From an uncultured Bacteroidaceae bacterium (lineage in GTDB: Bacteria; Bacteroidota; Bacteroidia; Bacteroidales; Bacteroidaceae), in assembly GCA_939800445.1 (NCBI GenBank), contig CALNGU010000018.1, positions 1 through 34,305 on the forward strand: a stretch of DNA of 34,305 nt, read 5' to 3'. The translations under genes were made by a program, and so were the position numbers. This document shows positions 16,756-24,882 of the stretch, piece after piece (the stretch's first letter is position 1; each line of letters opens with the position of its first letter). Under the pieces are notes generated by a model, which saw only the letters and a program-made list of their open reading frames with translations, was not told where the DNA came from and did not search any database.

Positions 16756-16857
16756 CAACGCAACTTTGTGCCAGACCATGCGCGGTTTTGCGCCGCACCG
16801 CACGCGGGTCTGCATCCCGCGCGGCGGGCGCGGCGTGAGGATTTTAGTTTCTTTTAA

Positions 16858-16888
16858 TTGCACGGTATGGTCTATATGAGTAAATTTG
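16858..16888 (+). promoter_or_regulatory. Bacteroidetes promoter for bamD
   Basis: TTG (16858-16860), 20-nt spacer, TAAATTTG (16881-16888); the predicted leader to the ATG at 16905 is only about 10 nt. Confidence 0.65.
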
Positions 16889-16904
16889 CAGCAATTTATT
16901 TATT

Positions 16905-17720
16905 ATGCTGAAGAGTATATCCGCGCTTATCATAACAGCAGCGTTGTTGGTGTCGTGCAACACTTACAACAAGGTCGTCAAGAGCTACGACCGCGAGCTG
17001 AAATACGAAACGGCGAAGAAGAACTATGTCTTGAAGAGCTACGGGCGGGCTGCCTCGCTGATGGAGGACTTGGTCTACTTCATGAAAGGGACTAACAATG
17101 CCGAGGAGTCGTTGTTCCTGCTCAGCATGACCTACTTCAAGCAGAAAGACTACGCCACCGCAGCCCAGCACTTCAGGACCTACTACACCGCCTACCCGCG
17201 CGGCATCTTCGCCGAGGAGGCGCGCTACTACACGGGCGTATCGCTCTTCCTCGACAGCCCGGAGGCGCAGCTCGACCAGACGCAGACCTACCAAGCCATC
17301 CAGGAGTTGCAGATGTTCATGGAGTACTTCCCCGAGAGCGACCGCAAGGAAAGGGCGCAGCAGATGCAATTCGAGTTGCAGGACAAGCTGGTGTACAAGG
17401 ATTACCTGTCGGCCAAGCTCTACTATGACCTGGGGGACTACATGGGCAACAACTACGAGGCGTGCATAGTCACGGCACAAAACGCCCTGAAGGACTATCC
17501 CTACACCAACCTGCGCGAGGACATCTCGATCCTCATCCTCAGGGCCAGGTATCAGATGGCGTTGCACAGCATCGAGGAGAAGAGGATTGACCGCTACCGC
17601 GAGACCGTCGATGAGTACTACGCTTTCATCAACGAGTTCCCCGAGAGCAAGTATATGAAGGAGGCGGCGACCATCTTCAACAATTCGGAAAAGAGGATAA
17701 ACGATAACAATATAGAATAA
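16905..17720 (+). CDS. bamD: Outer membrane assembly lipoprotein BamD
   Basis: Lipoprotein component of the BAM complex that inserts beta-barrel proteins into the outer membrane. 271 aa. The lipobox LVSC puts the lipidated residue at Cys18, directly followed by NTYNKVVKS. The rest is helical with TPR-type repeats (for example the segments around KSYGRAASLMEDLVYF and KQKDYATAAQHFRTYY, and the phrase YPRGIFAEEARYYTGVSLF), matching the five-TPR layout of BamD/YfiO. It is followed after 4 nt by the omega-like gene, an arrangement common in Bacteroidota. Confidence 0.92.
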   Translation: MLKSISALIITAALLVSCNTYNKVVKSYDRELKYETAKKNYVLKSYGRAASLMEDLVYFMKGTNNAEESLFLLSMTYFKQKDYATAAQHFRTYYTAYPRGIFAEEARYYTGVSLFLDSPEAQLDQTQTYQAIQELQMFMEYFPESDRKERAQQMQFELQDKLVYKDYLSAKLYYDLGDYMGNNYEACIVTAQNALKDYPYTNLREDISILILRARYQMALHSIEEKRIDRYRETVDEYYAFINEFPESKYMKEAATIFNNSEKRINDNNIE

Positions 17721-17724
17721 GAAC

Positions 17725-18054
17725 ATGGATTACAAGAAGACAAATGCCCCATTGACAACAGTTACGCGTGACTTGATGGAATTGTGCGAGGACACGGGCA
17801 ACATCTACGAGACAGTGGCTATCATCGGCAAACGTGCCAACCAGATTTCCCAGGAGATGAAGGCCGAGCTTTCTAAGAAGTTGCAGGAGTTTGCCACTGG
17901 CAACGACAACTTGGAGGAAGTGTTTGAGAACAGGGAGCAGATCGAGATTTCCCGCTACTACGAGAAACTGCCGAAACCCACGCTGATTGCGACCAAGGAG
18001 TACGAGGAGCGCAAAATCTACTTCAGGAATCCTGCCAAGATTGACACCATCTGA
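17725..18054 (+). CDS. rpoZ: RNA polymerase omega-like subunit (RpoZ/Rpb6 family)
   Basis: 109 aa, probably the Bacteroidota version of the RNA polymerase omega subunit, which aids beta' folding and assembly. The segment ETVAIIGKRANQISQEMKAEL (about residues 28-48) corresponds to the conserved helix that contacts beta' in Rpb6/omega proteins. The extended C-terminus (about 70-109, EYEERKIYFRNPAKIDTI) is the usual form in this phylum. Identification rests on that segment, its size and its place between bamD and a DUF4293 gene. Confidence 0.82.
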   Translation: MDYKKTNAPLTTVTRDLMELCEDTGNIYETVAIIGKRANQISQEMKAELSKKLQEFATGNDNLEEVFENREQIEISRYYEKLPKPTLIATKEYEERKIYFRNPAKIDTI

Positions 18055-18063
18055 CGCGCTGCC

Positions 18064-18531
18064 ATGGTCATCCAACGCATACAGACACTCTATCTGCTCA
18101 TCGCTGCCGTGCTGTGCGCGGTCGCCGCGTTTGTGCCCGTCGGCCATTTTGCCGTGGAGGGGCAGGCGGCAGGGTTTGATTTCACCCCGTTGCGCATCCG
18201 TCTCGGCGAATTGCACGACTATTCTAATTGCTGGCTGGCTGTGGTCCTGTTGGCTTCGACGGTCATTTCGGCCGTCACCATCTTCAGCTACAAGCGGCTC
18301 AAGCGGCAGACCCGCCTGGCTGTGTCCAGCGTCGTTTTGCTCGTGGCCTACTATGTCGGCGTGTTTTTTGTCCAGCAGTCCGCGTGCGACGCACTTGGCG
18401 CGGCATTCAGGATGAGGTGGACGCTGTGCCTGCCATTGGTGGCATTGATATTGTGCCTGATGGCAATCAAGGCGATAGGGCATGACCGCAAGGTGTTGCG
18501 CGATGCCAATTCCATGCGCCTCCGTGACTGA
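18064..18531 (+). CDS. DUF4293-family integral membrane protein
   Basis: 155 aa protein with four hydrophobic segments (about residues 8-27, 55-77, 87-107, 119-138). The N-terminus MVIQRIQTLYLLIAAVLC is characteristic of the Bacteroidota family DUF4293, which has no known function. It begins 9 nt after the omega-like gene and is followed by a terminator, so it closes the bamD operon. Confidence 0.8.
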   Translation: MVIQRIQTLYLLIAAVLCAVAAFVPVGHFAVEGQAAGFDFTPLRIRLGELHDYSNCWLAVVLLASTVISAVTIFSYKRLKRQTRLAVSSVVLLVAYYVGVFFVQQSACDALGAAFRMRWTLCLPLVALILCLMAIKAIGHDRKVLRDANSMRLRD

Positions 18532-18560
18532 CGTTTGAGGCGTTAGTGATAAAAATGAAA

Positions 18561-18598
18561 GCGTCCGCTCCCGTATAGCATCGGGGCGGATGTTTTTT
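18561..18598 (+). terminator. Intrinsic terminator of the bamD operon
   Basis: Stem of about ten pairs with two G-U pairs (arms within 18562-18571 and 18583-18592) followed by TTTTTT. Confidence 0.85.
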
Positions 18599-18726
18599 AT
18601 TTACATGGTGCGTGGGGGTGCTGGTCAAGCCTGGAGGATTTCTCCTTGGTTCCATAAGGTTCAAGTTGAAGCATCCCGCCCCATTAAAACGCAGTTTGTT
18701 ATGGTAAATTAAAAGATTAAGCTAAT

Positions 18727-18758
18727 TTTGCGGCAATATAGAGTTAGCATTAACTTTG
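18727..18758 (+). promoter_or_regulatory. Bacteroidetes promoter for psd-pssA
   Basis: TTTG (18727-18730), 20-nt spacer, TAACTTTG (18751-18758). The upstream TAATTTTG (18723-18730) could be an alternative -7. An earlier in-frame TTG lies inside this promoter, which is why ATG 18780 is taken as the psd start. Confidence 0.7.
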
Positions 18759-18779
18759 CATCTAAAACAAAACCTGGAG

Positions 18780-19469
18780 ATGGGCAGGATAAAGAGGAAC
18801 TTAAAGAAAATCAGGTTGCACAGTGAGGGGACGCACACCCTCGTCTACACTGCATTGTCATTGATTGCGGTCAATGCTCTTGTCTACTACTATTCTCCTT
18901 GGAAAATCCTCTCCTATTCGGTGATTGTGCTTTCTGCGGTGCTCTACCTGTTGCTTACCAACTTCTTCAGGTGTCCAATCAGGATTTTCAACGGTTCGAC
19001 CGATGGCATCGTCGTCGCACCCGCCGACGGACGTGTGGTTGTGGTGGAGGAAGTCGATGAAGGGGAGTATTTCCACGACCGCCGCATCATGGTCTCCATA
19101 TTCATGAGTATATTGAATGTGCACGCCAATTGGTATCCTGTCGATGGCACGGTCAAGAAAGTCGCACATCAGAACGGCAAGTTCATGAAAGCGTGGTTGC
19201 CCAAAGCGAGCACAGACAATGAGAGGTCGATGATTATCATAGAAACTCCTGACGGAAAAGAAATAATGGCACGCCAGATAGCCGGCGCGATGGCGCGCAG
19301 GATAGTCACTTATGCCCACGAGGGTGAAGAATGCTACATAGACGAGCACATGGGGTTCATCAAATTCGGGTCACGTGTCGATGTCTATTTGCCGTTAGGT
19401 ACTGAGGTCTGCGTGCGGCTCGGCCAGTCCACCGTAGGAAACCAGACGGTCATTGCCAAACTTCATTGA
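18780..19469 (+). CDS. psd: Phosphatidylserine decarboxylase
   Basis: Pyruvoyl enzyme that decarboxylates phosphatidylserine to phosphatidylethanolamine at the inner membrane. 229 aa, the short bacterial/archaeal type. Hydrophobic segment(s) at about residues 22-65 anchor it. [13 protein letters not shown] (about 82-94) and [18 protein letters not shown] are family hallmarks. The self-cleavage site is FGS in [15 protein letters not shown]; Ser198 becomes the pyruvoyl group of the small alpha chain. It is followed after 7 nt by pssA, which supplies its substrate. Confidence 0.95.
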   Translation: MGRIKRNLKKIRLHSEGTHTLVYTALSLIAVNALVYYYSPWKILSYSVIVLSAVLYLLLTNFFRCPIRIFNGSTDGIVVAPADGRVVVVEEVDEGEYFHDRRIMVSIFMSILNVHANWYPVDGTVKKVAHQNGKFMKAWLPKASTDNERSMIIIETPDGKEIMARQIAGAMARRIVTYAHEGEECYIDEHMGFIKFGSRVDVYLPLGTEVCVRLGQSTVGNQTVIAKLH

Positions 19470-19476
19470 TGGCTTT

Positions 19477-20196
19477 ATGGGGAGAATCCGGCTTTTCACA
19501 TTACCCAATCTGCTGACATCGCTCAACCTTTTTTGCGGTTGCTTGGCTTGTGTCGAGGCTTTTGGTCGCAACTATGACCTCGTGTTGTTGCTTGTGCTGC
19601 TCAGTGCGGTGTTTGATTTTTCTGACGGGCTGGTAGCCCGTGCGACAAAGCAGTATTCGGCGGTCGGTCTTCAATTGGACTCGCTGGCCGATGACATCAG
19701 CTTCGGGCTTGTGCCGTCGGTTGTCGTGTTCTCGTTGTTCAATGAGATGAGCTACACTGGCAGGGCTTTTGCGTTGAAGGATGTCATCCCCTATGCTGCG
19801 TTCCTGATCTCGGTGTTCTCGGCATTAAGGCTCGCCAAATTCAATGTTGATGAAAGACAGACGGCATCCTTTGTCGGCTTGCCAACGCCTGCCAATGCCT
19901 TGTTTTGGGTCGCACTTGCTGCCGGTAGCCACGCGTTTGTCATGGAGATAGGGCCTGTGTGGACATTGCTGGCAGTGCTTGTCTCTTCCGTTTTGCTCGT
20001 ATGTGAACTGCCGATGTTCGCACTCAAATTCAAGAACTTGCATTGGCGTGACAATATGGTCAGGTATGTCTTTATCGTCACATCCCTGCTTTTGGTCATA
20101 TTCTTCAGGACAGCTGGCATAGCACTTGCAATCTGCTGGTATGTGGCCCTGTCGGTGATTGTCTTTTTAATGAAACCACGTCATGTTTCTCATTAA
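19477..20196 (+). CDS. pssA: CDP-diacylglycerol-serine O-phosphatidyltransferase
   Basis: Makes phosphatidylserine from CDP-diacylglycerol and serine; integral inner-membrane protein, 239 aa, about seven hydrophobic segments. The CDP-alcohol phosphotransferase signature is complete: Asp47, Asp50-Gly51, Ala54-Arg55, Gly64, Asp68, Asp72 within DFSDGLVARATKQYSAVG and LQLDSLAD. ATG 19477 (MGRIRLFTLPNLLTS) is preferred to a TTG at 19453 that would overlap psd and add eight atypical residues. Its end overlaps the start of the DUF4834 gene by 14 nt. Confidence 0.93.
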   Translation: MGRIRLFTLPNLLTSLNLFCGCLACVEAFGRNYDLVLLLVLLSAVFDFSDGLVARATKQYSAVGLQLDSLADDISFGLVPSVVVFSLFNEMSYTGRAFALKDVIPYAAFLISVFSALRLAKFNVDERQTASFVGLPTPANALFWVALAAGSHAFVMEIGPVWTLLAVLVSSVLLVCELPMFALKFKNLHWRDNMVRYVFIVTSLLLVIFFRTAGIALAICWYVALSVIVFLMKPRHVSH

Positions 20197-20437
20197 GTTC
20201 CTTGGGGGATTGCTCCTTTTCGCCCTGCTGTTCGGGATAATCATTGCTTTTGCGGTGTTTGCCCGTGTCTGGCGCGTTGTCAAGTCCGGCAAGCCTGGCA
20301 ATGCAGCTTCAGGCGGCAGTGAGCGTATGTCCGCCACGAAAACCAAGGAAGAACCTGAACAGAAGATATTTGATGCGAGCGAGGGGGAGTATGTCGATTT
20401 CGAGGAAATCAAGGATGACGGCAAGCAAGACCGTTGA
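20183..20437 (+). CDS. Small DUF4834-like membrane protein
   Basis: 84 aa: one transmembrane helix (about residues 4-28), a basic patch (RVWRVVKSGK), then a hydrophilic, charged tail ending in EGEYVDFEEIKDD. The shape and acidic EYVDFEEIKD ending fit the Bacteroidota family DUF4834, of unknown function, often found next to pssA. ATG 20183 overlaps the pssA end, suggesting coupled translation. Confidence 0.72.
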   Translation: MFLIKFLGGLLLFALLFGIIIAFAVFARVWRVVKSGKPGNAASGGSERMSATKTKEEPEQKIFDASEGEYVDFEEIKDDGKQDR

Positions 20438-20465
20438 CATGGGGCGATGATGCCGCATCGCGCAT

Positions 20466-20912
20466 TCATTTCTTTCCACGTTTCATTTTGAAATATTCTT
20501 TGACGAGTGCCGAGCATTCGTCCCCGAGCACTCCGCTTACGACTTCAGTCTTGGGGTGCAGCGCGTCGGGGGCAATGCGGGTGTATCCCCGTTTCGGGTC
20601 GTCCGTCCCGTAGACCACTTTCCCCACTTGTGCCCAGCCCAATGCGCCGGCGCACATCGTGCAAGGTTCGACTGTGACGTATATGGTGCAGCCGGTCAGG
20701 TATTTGCCCCCGAGCCACGTTGCAGCCGCCGTGACGGCCAACATCTCGGCGTGGGCGGTGACATCGTGCAGGCGTTGTGTCTGGTTGTGCGTTTTGGCGA
20801 TTATCTTGTCATTGCACACGACGACTGCGCCGACCGGCACCTCATCCTCGTCGCGTGCAATCCTGGCCTCGGTGAGGGCAATCCTCATGTAGTGCGCGTC
20901 ATCCATCGGCAT
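20466..20912 (-). CDS. tadA: tRNA-specific adenosine-34 deaminase
   Basis: Zinc-dependent deaminase converting A34 to inosine in the anticodon of tRNA-Arg; 148 aa. The zinc site is visible: His54 and proton-shuttle Glu56 in TAHAEMLAV, Cys84 and Cys87 in EPCTMCAGAL. VPVGAVVV near residue 25 is the usual first strand. The start at 20912 (MPMDDAHYM) is preceded by GGAGGTG at a good distance, an unusually clear Shine-Dalgarno for this phylum; that sequence also encodes the end of the upstream small gene. Five nucleotides separate the two genes. Confidence 0.93.
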   Translation of the reverse strand: MPMDDAHYMRIALTEARIARDEDEVPVGAVVVCNDKIIAKTHNQTQRLHDVTAHAEMLAVTAAATWLGGKYLTGCTIYVTVEPCTMCAGALGWAQVGKVVYGTDDPKRGYTRIAPDALHPKTEVVSGVLGDECSALVKEYFKMKRGKK

Positions 20913-20917
20913 CGCGT

Positions 20918-21139
20918 TCACCTCCTCATCTCGTGGTCGCTGAAGAGGGTGGGATAATCGGCCTCGGTGCGGGTGTATATGAACCACAGGATTGTTTCAC
21001 GCATCCATGTGGATTTGTTTTTGATGTTGTAGCGTTGCAGGTAGTTGTCGATGATTTCGTTCTCCTTCTCATTGACAAGGCAGGTCAGACGTTTGTCGCG
21101 CTTTGTCGTGGTCGCGGCTCGCTTTATGATTTTTTTCAT
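20918..21139 (-). CDS. Small basic ribbon-helix-helix-like protein upstream of tadA
   Basis: 73 aa, not confidently assigned. The basic N-terminus (MKKIIKRAATTTKRDKR) leads into a strand-like RLTCLVNEKE, then two helices joined at NIKNKSTWMRETI. This resembles MobC/MbpA-type and other RHH DNA-binding proteins, where a short strand precedes two helices with a K-S-xx-(I/M)-R-E motif. No relaxase or other mobilisation gene is nearby, so a chromosomal regulator or a remnant is equally possible. The stop codon lies 5 nt before the tadA ATG. A -7 element TATCTTTG is at 21165-21158. Confidence 0.6.
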   Translation of the reverse strand: MKKIIKRAATTTKRDKRLTCLVNEKENEIIDNYLQRYNIKNKSTWMRETILWFIYTRTEADYPTLFSDHEMRR

Positions 21140-21157
21140 GTTTCGTGGCTTTTTGCA

Positions 21158-21165
21158 CAAAGATA
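21158..21165 (-). promoter_or_regulatory. Putative -7 element for the RHH-like gene and tadA
   Basis: TATCTTTG on the minus strand, about 19 nt before the ATG at 21139; no clear -33 element. Confidence 0.5.
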
Positions 21166-21309
21166 TGTTACTTTGGCGGCATTCATGCCACGATGTCATG
21201 CACATTTGGCGGTTTGAGTGCAAGATTTTGTGCTTTGCATCCCGTTTTCATTAGAGGGTGTCTGTCATGCAAAGGTTTGAAAGTTTGACAGGGTGAGTCA
21301 TAAAGTCTA

Positions 21310-21393
21310 TTTTTAGCTTGCAATTATATATTTTAAGGTTAAATCTATATAGCTTTAATTTAAAGCTATGTGTTTTTAGCCTAAAAACAAACT
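21310..21393. repeat. 4 x 21-bp tandem array, TTTTAG/CTAAAA type
   Basis: A+T-rich array in the 419-nt divergent spacer between the RHH-like gene and speB. Units start at 21310, 21331, 21352 and 21373 (period 21). The centre of each unit is position 8. Unit 3 has a perfect 7-1-7 dyad (GCTTTAATTTAAAGC), unit 4 another (TTTTTAGCCTAAAAA), unit 2 a shorter one (TTTAAGGTTAAA); unit 1 is degenerate. The sequence after unit 4 (ACAAACTTTTCG) faintly recalls the AAAC family. The rest of the spacer holds small hairpins (CCACGG/CCGTGG near 21428-21447) and the speB -7 element. Confidence 0.75.
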
Positions 21394-21499
21394 TTTCGTC
21401 CGTTGCCATTGCCTTATGCCGCTTTGTCCACGGTCTTGCGCCCGTGGCCATACATTTGCGGTCAGGAGATTTTTTGGGGATAAATGGGGGAAAAGGGCG

Positions 21500-21527
21500 T
21501 TTGTGAAAAATAGAAGTTATATCTTTG
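21500..21527 (+). promoter_or_regulatory. Putative promoter of the polyamine operon
   Basis: TTTG (21500-21503), a short 16-nt spacer, TATCTTTG (21520-21527). The -7 element is a full match; the spacing is shorter than usual. Confidence 0.55.
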
Positions 21528-21558
21528 TTCACGCCAAAATGTAAGGAGATTAAGCAAA

Positions 21559-22413
21559 ATGAGGAATTTCGGTGATTTCGAAGACCAATATACCGACTAT
21601 GACAAGTCGCAGATTGCCATCCTGCCAGTCCCATACGACGGGACAAGCACGTGGATAAAGGGGGCTGACCGCGGACCGCAAGCCCTGCTCGAAGCGTCGT
21701 TCAACATGGAGTTCTACGACATCGAGACTGGGACGGAGGTCTATCGCAAGGGCATTGCCACTTTGCCGCCAGTGACCGAGGACAGCACTCCCGAGTCCAT
21801 GGCCGAAGAGGTCGAGAGGCGGATGGACACGCTCTTTGACGACGGCAAATTCCCAGTGCTCATCGGTGGGGAGCATTCGGTCAGCATTGGCGCGATACGC
21901 TCGGCGGCGAAACGTTACCCCGGGATGTCCGTCCTGCAACTCGACGCGCACACCGACATGAGGGACACCTACGAGGGGTCGCCCTACAACCACGCCTGCG
22001 TGATGGCGCGTGCCAAAGAGGTGGCCGGCAATGTCGTGCAAGTCGGCATCCGCAGCACCTGCATGGCGGAAGAGGGGCAGAACATCGTGGCGGACAATGT
22101 TTTTCATGCCCACGTGCTGAAACGCCGCCCTGATTGGGTGCGTGACGTGTTGGGCCGCCTTGCGCCGGATGTCTATGTGACGATTGACCTCGACGTGCTA
22201 GACCCGGCCTATATGCCATCGACCGGGACTCCCGAGCCTGACGGGCTGGCCTATCGTGACGTGCTCGACTTGCTGAGAGCGGTGGCGGAGGAGCATCATG
22301 TCGTGGGGTTCGACCTCGTCGAGCTGTGCCCGAATGACGTGAACAAGGCTCCCGACTTTCTGGCTGCCAAGCTGCTGTATCAGTTCCTCAGCCTGCTGTA
22401 TGCCGGCAAATGA
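21559..22413 (+). CDS. speB: Agmatinase (ureohydrolase)
   Basis: Hydrolyses agmatine to putrescine and urea. 284 aa ureohydrolase with its two-manganese ligands visible: His106 in GGEHSVS, Asp129, His131 and Asp133 in LDAHTDMRD, and Asp210 and Asp212 in TIDLDVLDP. The PSTGTPEPDGL loop after the last motif is typical of agmatinases rather than arginases. The two following genes use putrescine to make spermidine, which fixes the likely substrate. The arginine decarboxylase needed to make agmatine is not in this window. Confidence 0.9.
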   Translation: MRNFGDFEDQYTDYDKSQIAILPVPYDGTSTWIKGADRGPQALLEASFNMEFYDIETGTEVYRKGIATLPPVTEDSTPESMAEEVERRMDTLFDDGKFPVLIGGEHSVSIGAIRSAAKRYPGMSVLQLDAHTDMRDTYEGSPYNHACVMARAKEVAGNVVQVGIRSTCMAEEGQNIVADNVFHAHVLKRRPDWVRDVLGRLAPDVYVTIDLDVLDPAYMPSTGTPEPDGLAYRDVLDLLRAVAEEHHVVGFDLVELCPNDVNKAPDFLAAKLLYQFLSLLYAGK

Positions 22414-22482
22414 CGGTGAATGAATCAAATGAGTCCGCAGGGTCCTCAATCAGTACCTTGCAAATAGAATAACAATAACGAA

Positions 22483-23673
22483 ATGTGTAGAGTTCTAATT
22501 ATCGGTGCCGGAGGAGTAGGCACGGTGGTCGCATTCAAGGTCGCCAACAATCCAGTTTTCACTGACATCATGTTGGCGAGCCGCACAAAGTCCAAGTGTG
22601 ACGCGATAGCCAAGGCTGTCGGCGGCGACAAGATCAAGACTGCCCAGGTCGATGCCGACAATGTGGACGACTTGGTCGCGTTGATGAAGGCTTACAAGCC
22701 GGAGATAGTTATCAATGTGGCATTGCCCTATCAGGACTTGACCATAATGGAAGCGTGCCTGGAGTGCGGTGCAAACTACCTCGACACGGCTAACTATGAG
22801 CCCAAGGACGAGGCTCACTTCGAGTACAGCTGGCAGTGGGCGTTCCATGACCGCTTCAAGGAGAAAGGGCTTACGGCCATCCTCGGTTGCGGGTTCGACC
22901 CGGGCGTGTCGGCAATCTTCACAGCCTACGCAGCCAAGCATCATTTCGATGAGATACACTACCTCGACATCGTGGACTGCAATGCCGGCAATCACGGGAT
23001 GGCGTTTGCCACCAATTTCAATCCGGAGATAAACATCCGCGAGGTCACTCAAAAAGGCAAATACTACGAGAACGGGAAATGGGTGGAAACCGAGCCGCAT
23101 GAAATCCACAAGCCGCTGCACTATCCGGAGGTAGGCGAGCGTGAGTCTTACCTCATATACCACGAAGAGCTGGAGTCACTGGTGAAGCATTACCCCAGCA
23201 TCAAACGCGCAAGGTTCTGGATGACATTCGGGCAGGAGTACTTGACCCACCTGCGTGTCATACAGGATATCGGCATGGCGCGCATAGACCCTGTGATGTA
23301 CAACGGTGTGGAAATCGTGCCGATACAGTTCCTCAAAGCTGTGTTGCCAGACCCGAAATCACTTGGTCCGAATTATCACGGGCAGACATCCATAGGTTGC
23401 CGCATCCGTGGCGTGAAGGATGGAAAGGAGCGCACCTACTACATCTACAACAATTGCGACCACGAACAGGCATACAAGGAGACTGGCACACAGGCGGTCA
23501 GCTACACGACGGGCGTGCCTGCGGCTTTGGGAGCAGCGATGTTTGCCAAAGGGTTGTGGAAAGCCCCAGGCGTGTTCAACGTCGAGCAGTTTGACCCGGA
23601 TCCATTCCTTGCCGAGCTTGGTGAGCAAGGTTTGCCGTGGGTCGAGAAGTTCGACATCGACTTGGAATTATGA
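22483..23673 (+). CDS. Carboxy(nor)spermidine dehydrogenase, saccharopine-dehydrogenase family
   Basis: Condenses putrescine with aspartate beta-semialdehyde and reduces the imine to carboxyspermidine using NAD(P)H. 396 aa. The N-terminal Rossmann fold has GAGGVG (residues 8-13); the catalytic/dimer domain includes GLTAILGCGFDPGVSAIF and VDCNAGNHG. By fold alone it could be a lysine-pathway saccharopine dehydrogenase, but its stop codon overlaps the nspC start and it follows agmatinase, which points to the carboxyspermidine route. Spacer from speB is 69 nt. Confidence 0.9.
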   Translation: MCRVLIIGAGGVGTVVAFKVANNPVFTDIMLASRTKSKCDAIAKAVGGDKIKTAQVDADNVDDLVALMKAYKPEIVINVALPYQDLTIMEACLECGANYLDTANYEPKDEAHFEYSWQWAFHDRFKEKGLTAILGCGFDPGVSAIFTAYAAKHHFDEIHYLDIVDCNAGNHGMAFATNFNPEINIREVTQKGKYYENGKWVETEPHEIHKPLHYPEVGERESYLIYHEELESLVKHYPSIKRARFWMTFGQEYLTHLRVIQDIGMARIDPVMYNGVEIVPIQFLKAVLPDPKSLGPNYHGQTSIGCRIRGVKDGKERTYYIYNNCDHEQAYKETGTQAVSYTTGVPAALGAAMFAKGLWKAPGVFNVEQFDPDPFLAELGEQGLPWVEKFDIDLEL

Positions 23674-24836
23674 CGGTGGACAAAGACGCAATCCTTAGGA
23701 AACGGGACTTCACTTGCATACCTTCACCTGCCTATGTCCTTGACACGGAGTTGCTCGATGCCAACTTACGTGTCATTGACAGGGTGAGGCATGAGACGAG
23801 GGCTGACATAATCGTCGCCCTGAAGGCAAATGCGATGTGGAGCATCTTTCCTGAACTGAAAAGACATAGTGACGGGGCAACCGCAAGTTCGCTTGCGGAA
23901 GCCCGTCTTGTCTATGATAAATTTGGGTTCAAGACACACACCTATGCTCCGGTTTATACGGACGGCGAGATTGATGAAATCTTGTCTTGCAGCAGTCACG
24001 TCACATTCAATTCCTTGTCCCAGTTTGAGAGGTTCAAGGACAAGGCGGTGGCTGCCGGGGTGTCTTGCGGCTTGAGGATAAATCCGGAATACTCGACAGT
24101 CAAGACTGACCTTTACAATCCATGCAACCGTGGGTCGCGTCTCGGGGTGTTGTCCGAGGACTTGAAAGAATTGCCAGAAGGGTTGGAAGGCCTGCATTTC
24201 CATGCATTGTGCGAGTCGATGCCTGACGCATTTGAAGCCACCTTGGAGGCCGTGGAACAGCGTTTCGGGAAATTCCTAAACCAAGTGAAATGGTTGAATT
24301 GCGGTGGTGGACATTTGATGACCCATAAGGAGTACGACGTGGACAAGCTTATTGATGTGATAAACGCATTCATGGCAAAGTATCCGTCCTTGCGTCTCAT
24401 CCTTGAGCCGGGGAGTGCGTTCACATGGGACACCGGTTGTCTCGTGGCCACGGTGGAAGACGTTGTGCGCAATGGCGGTGTCAACACTGTGATGTTGAAT
24501 GTCTCGTTTGCCTGCCATATGCCTGATTGCCTTGAGATGCCCTACAAGCCCGTAATACTTGGGATGCATGACCCGCAACCAGGTGAGGAGCGTTGGCGCA
24601 TGGGAGGCAACAGTTGCCTGGCGGGAGACTTTGTCGGTGACTGGGCTTTTGACGATGGGCATGAGCCAAGGGTGGGGGACAGGATTGTGTTCCGTGACAT
24701 GATTCATTACACTATGGTCAAAACAACAATGTTCAACGGGGTGACACATCCGCAGATAGGCATTTTTGACCCGACATCCGGCTACAGATGCGTGAGGGCT
24801 TTTGGCTACGCCGACTACCGTGACAGGATGTCTTGA
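23670..24836 (+). CDS. nspC: Carboxynorspermidine/carboxyspermidine decarboxylase
   Basis: PLP-dependent fold-III decarboxylase producing spermidine (or norspermidine) from the carboxy precursor. 388 aa. The PLP lysine is Lys52 in VALKANAMW. Other landmarks are HFHALCES, NCGGGHLMTH, EPGSAFTWDTG (phosphate binding) and the second active-site segment around Cys316 in NSCLAGDF. ATG 23670 overlaps the preceding TGA as ATGA, which indicates translational coupling; an earlier in-frame start would lie inside the dehydrogenase gene. Confidence 0.93.
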   Translation: MTVDKDAILRKRDFTCIPSPAYVLDTELLDANLRVIDRVRHETRADIIVALKANAMWSIFPELKRHSDGATASSLAEARLVYDKFGFKTHTYAPVYTDGEIDEILSCSSHVTFNSLSQFERFKDKAVAAGVSCGLRINPEYSTVKTDLYNPCNRGSRLGVLSEDLKELPEGLEGLHFHALCESMPDAFEATLEAVEQRFGKFLNQVKWLNCGGGHLMTHKEYDVDKLIDVINAFMAKYPSLRLILEPGSAFTWDTGCLVATVEDVVRNGGVNTVMLNVSFACHMPDCLEMPYKPVILGMHDPQPGEERWRMGGNSCLAGDFVGDWAFDDGHEPRVGDRIVFRDMIHYTMVKTTMFNGVTHPQIGIFDPTSGYRCVRAFGYADYRDRMS

Positions 24837-24882
24837 CAATGATTGTTGGTTGTTCATTGATTTTTAGGGAGATAATTCGTGT

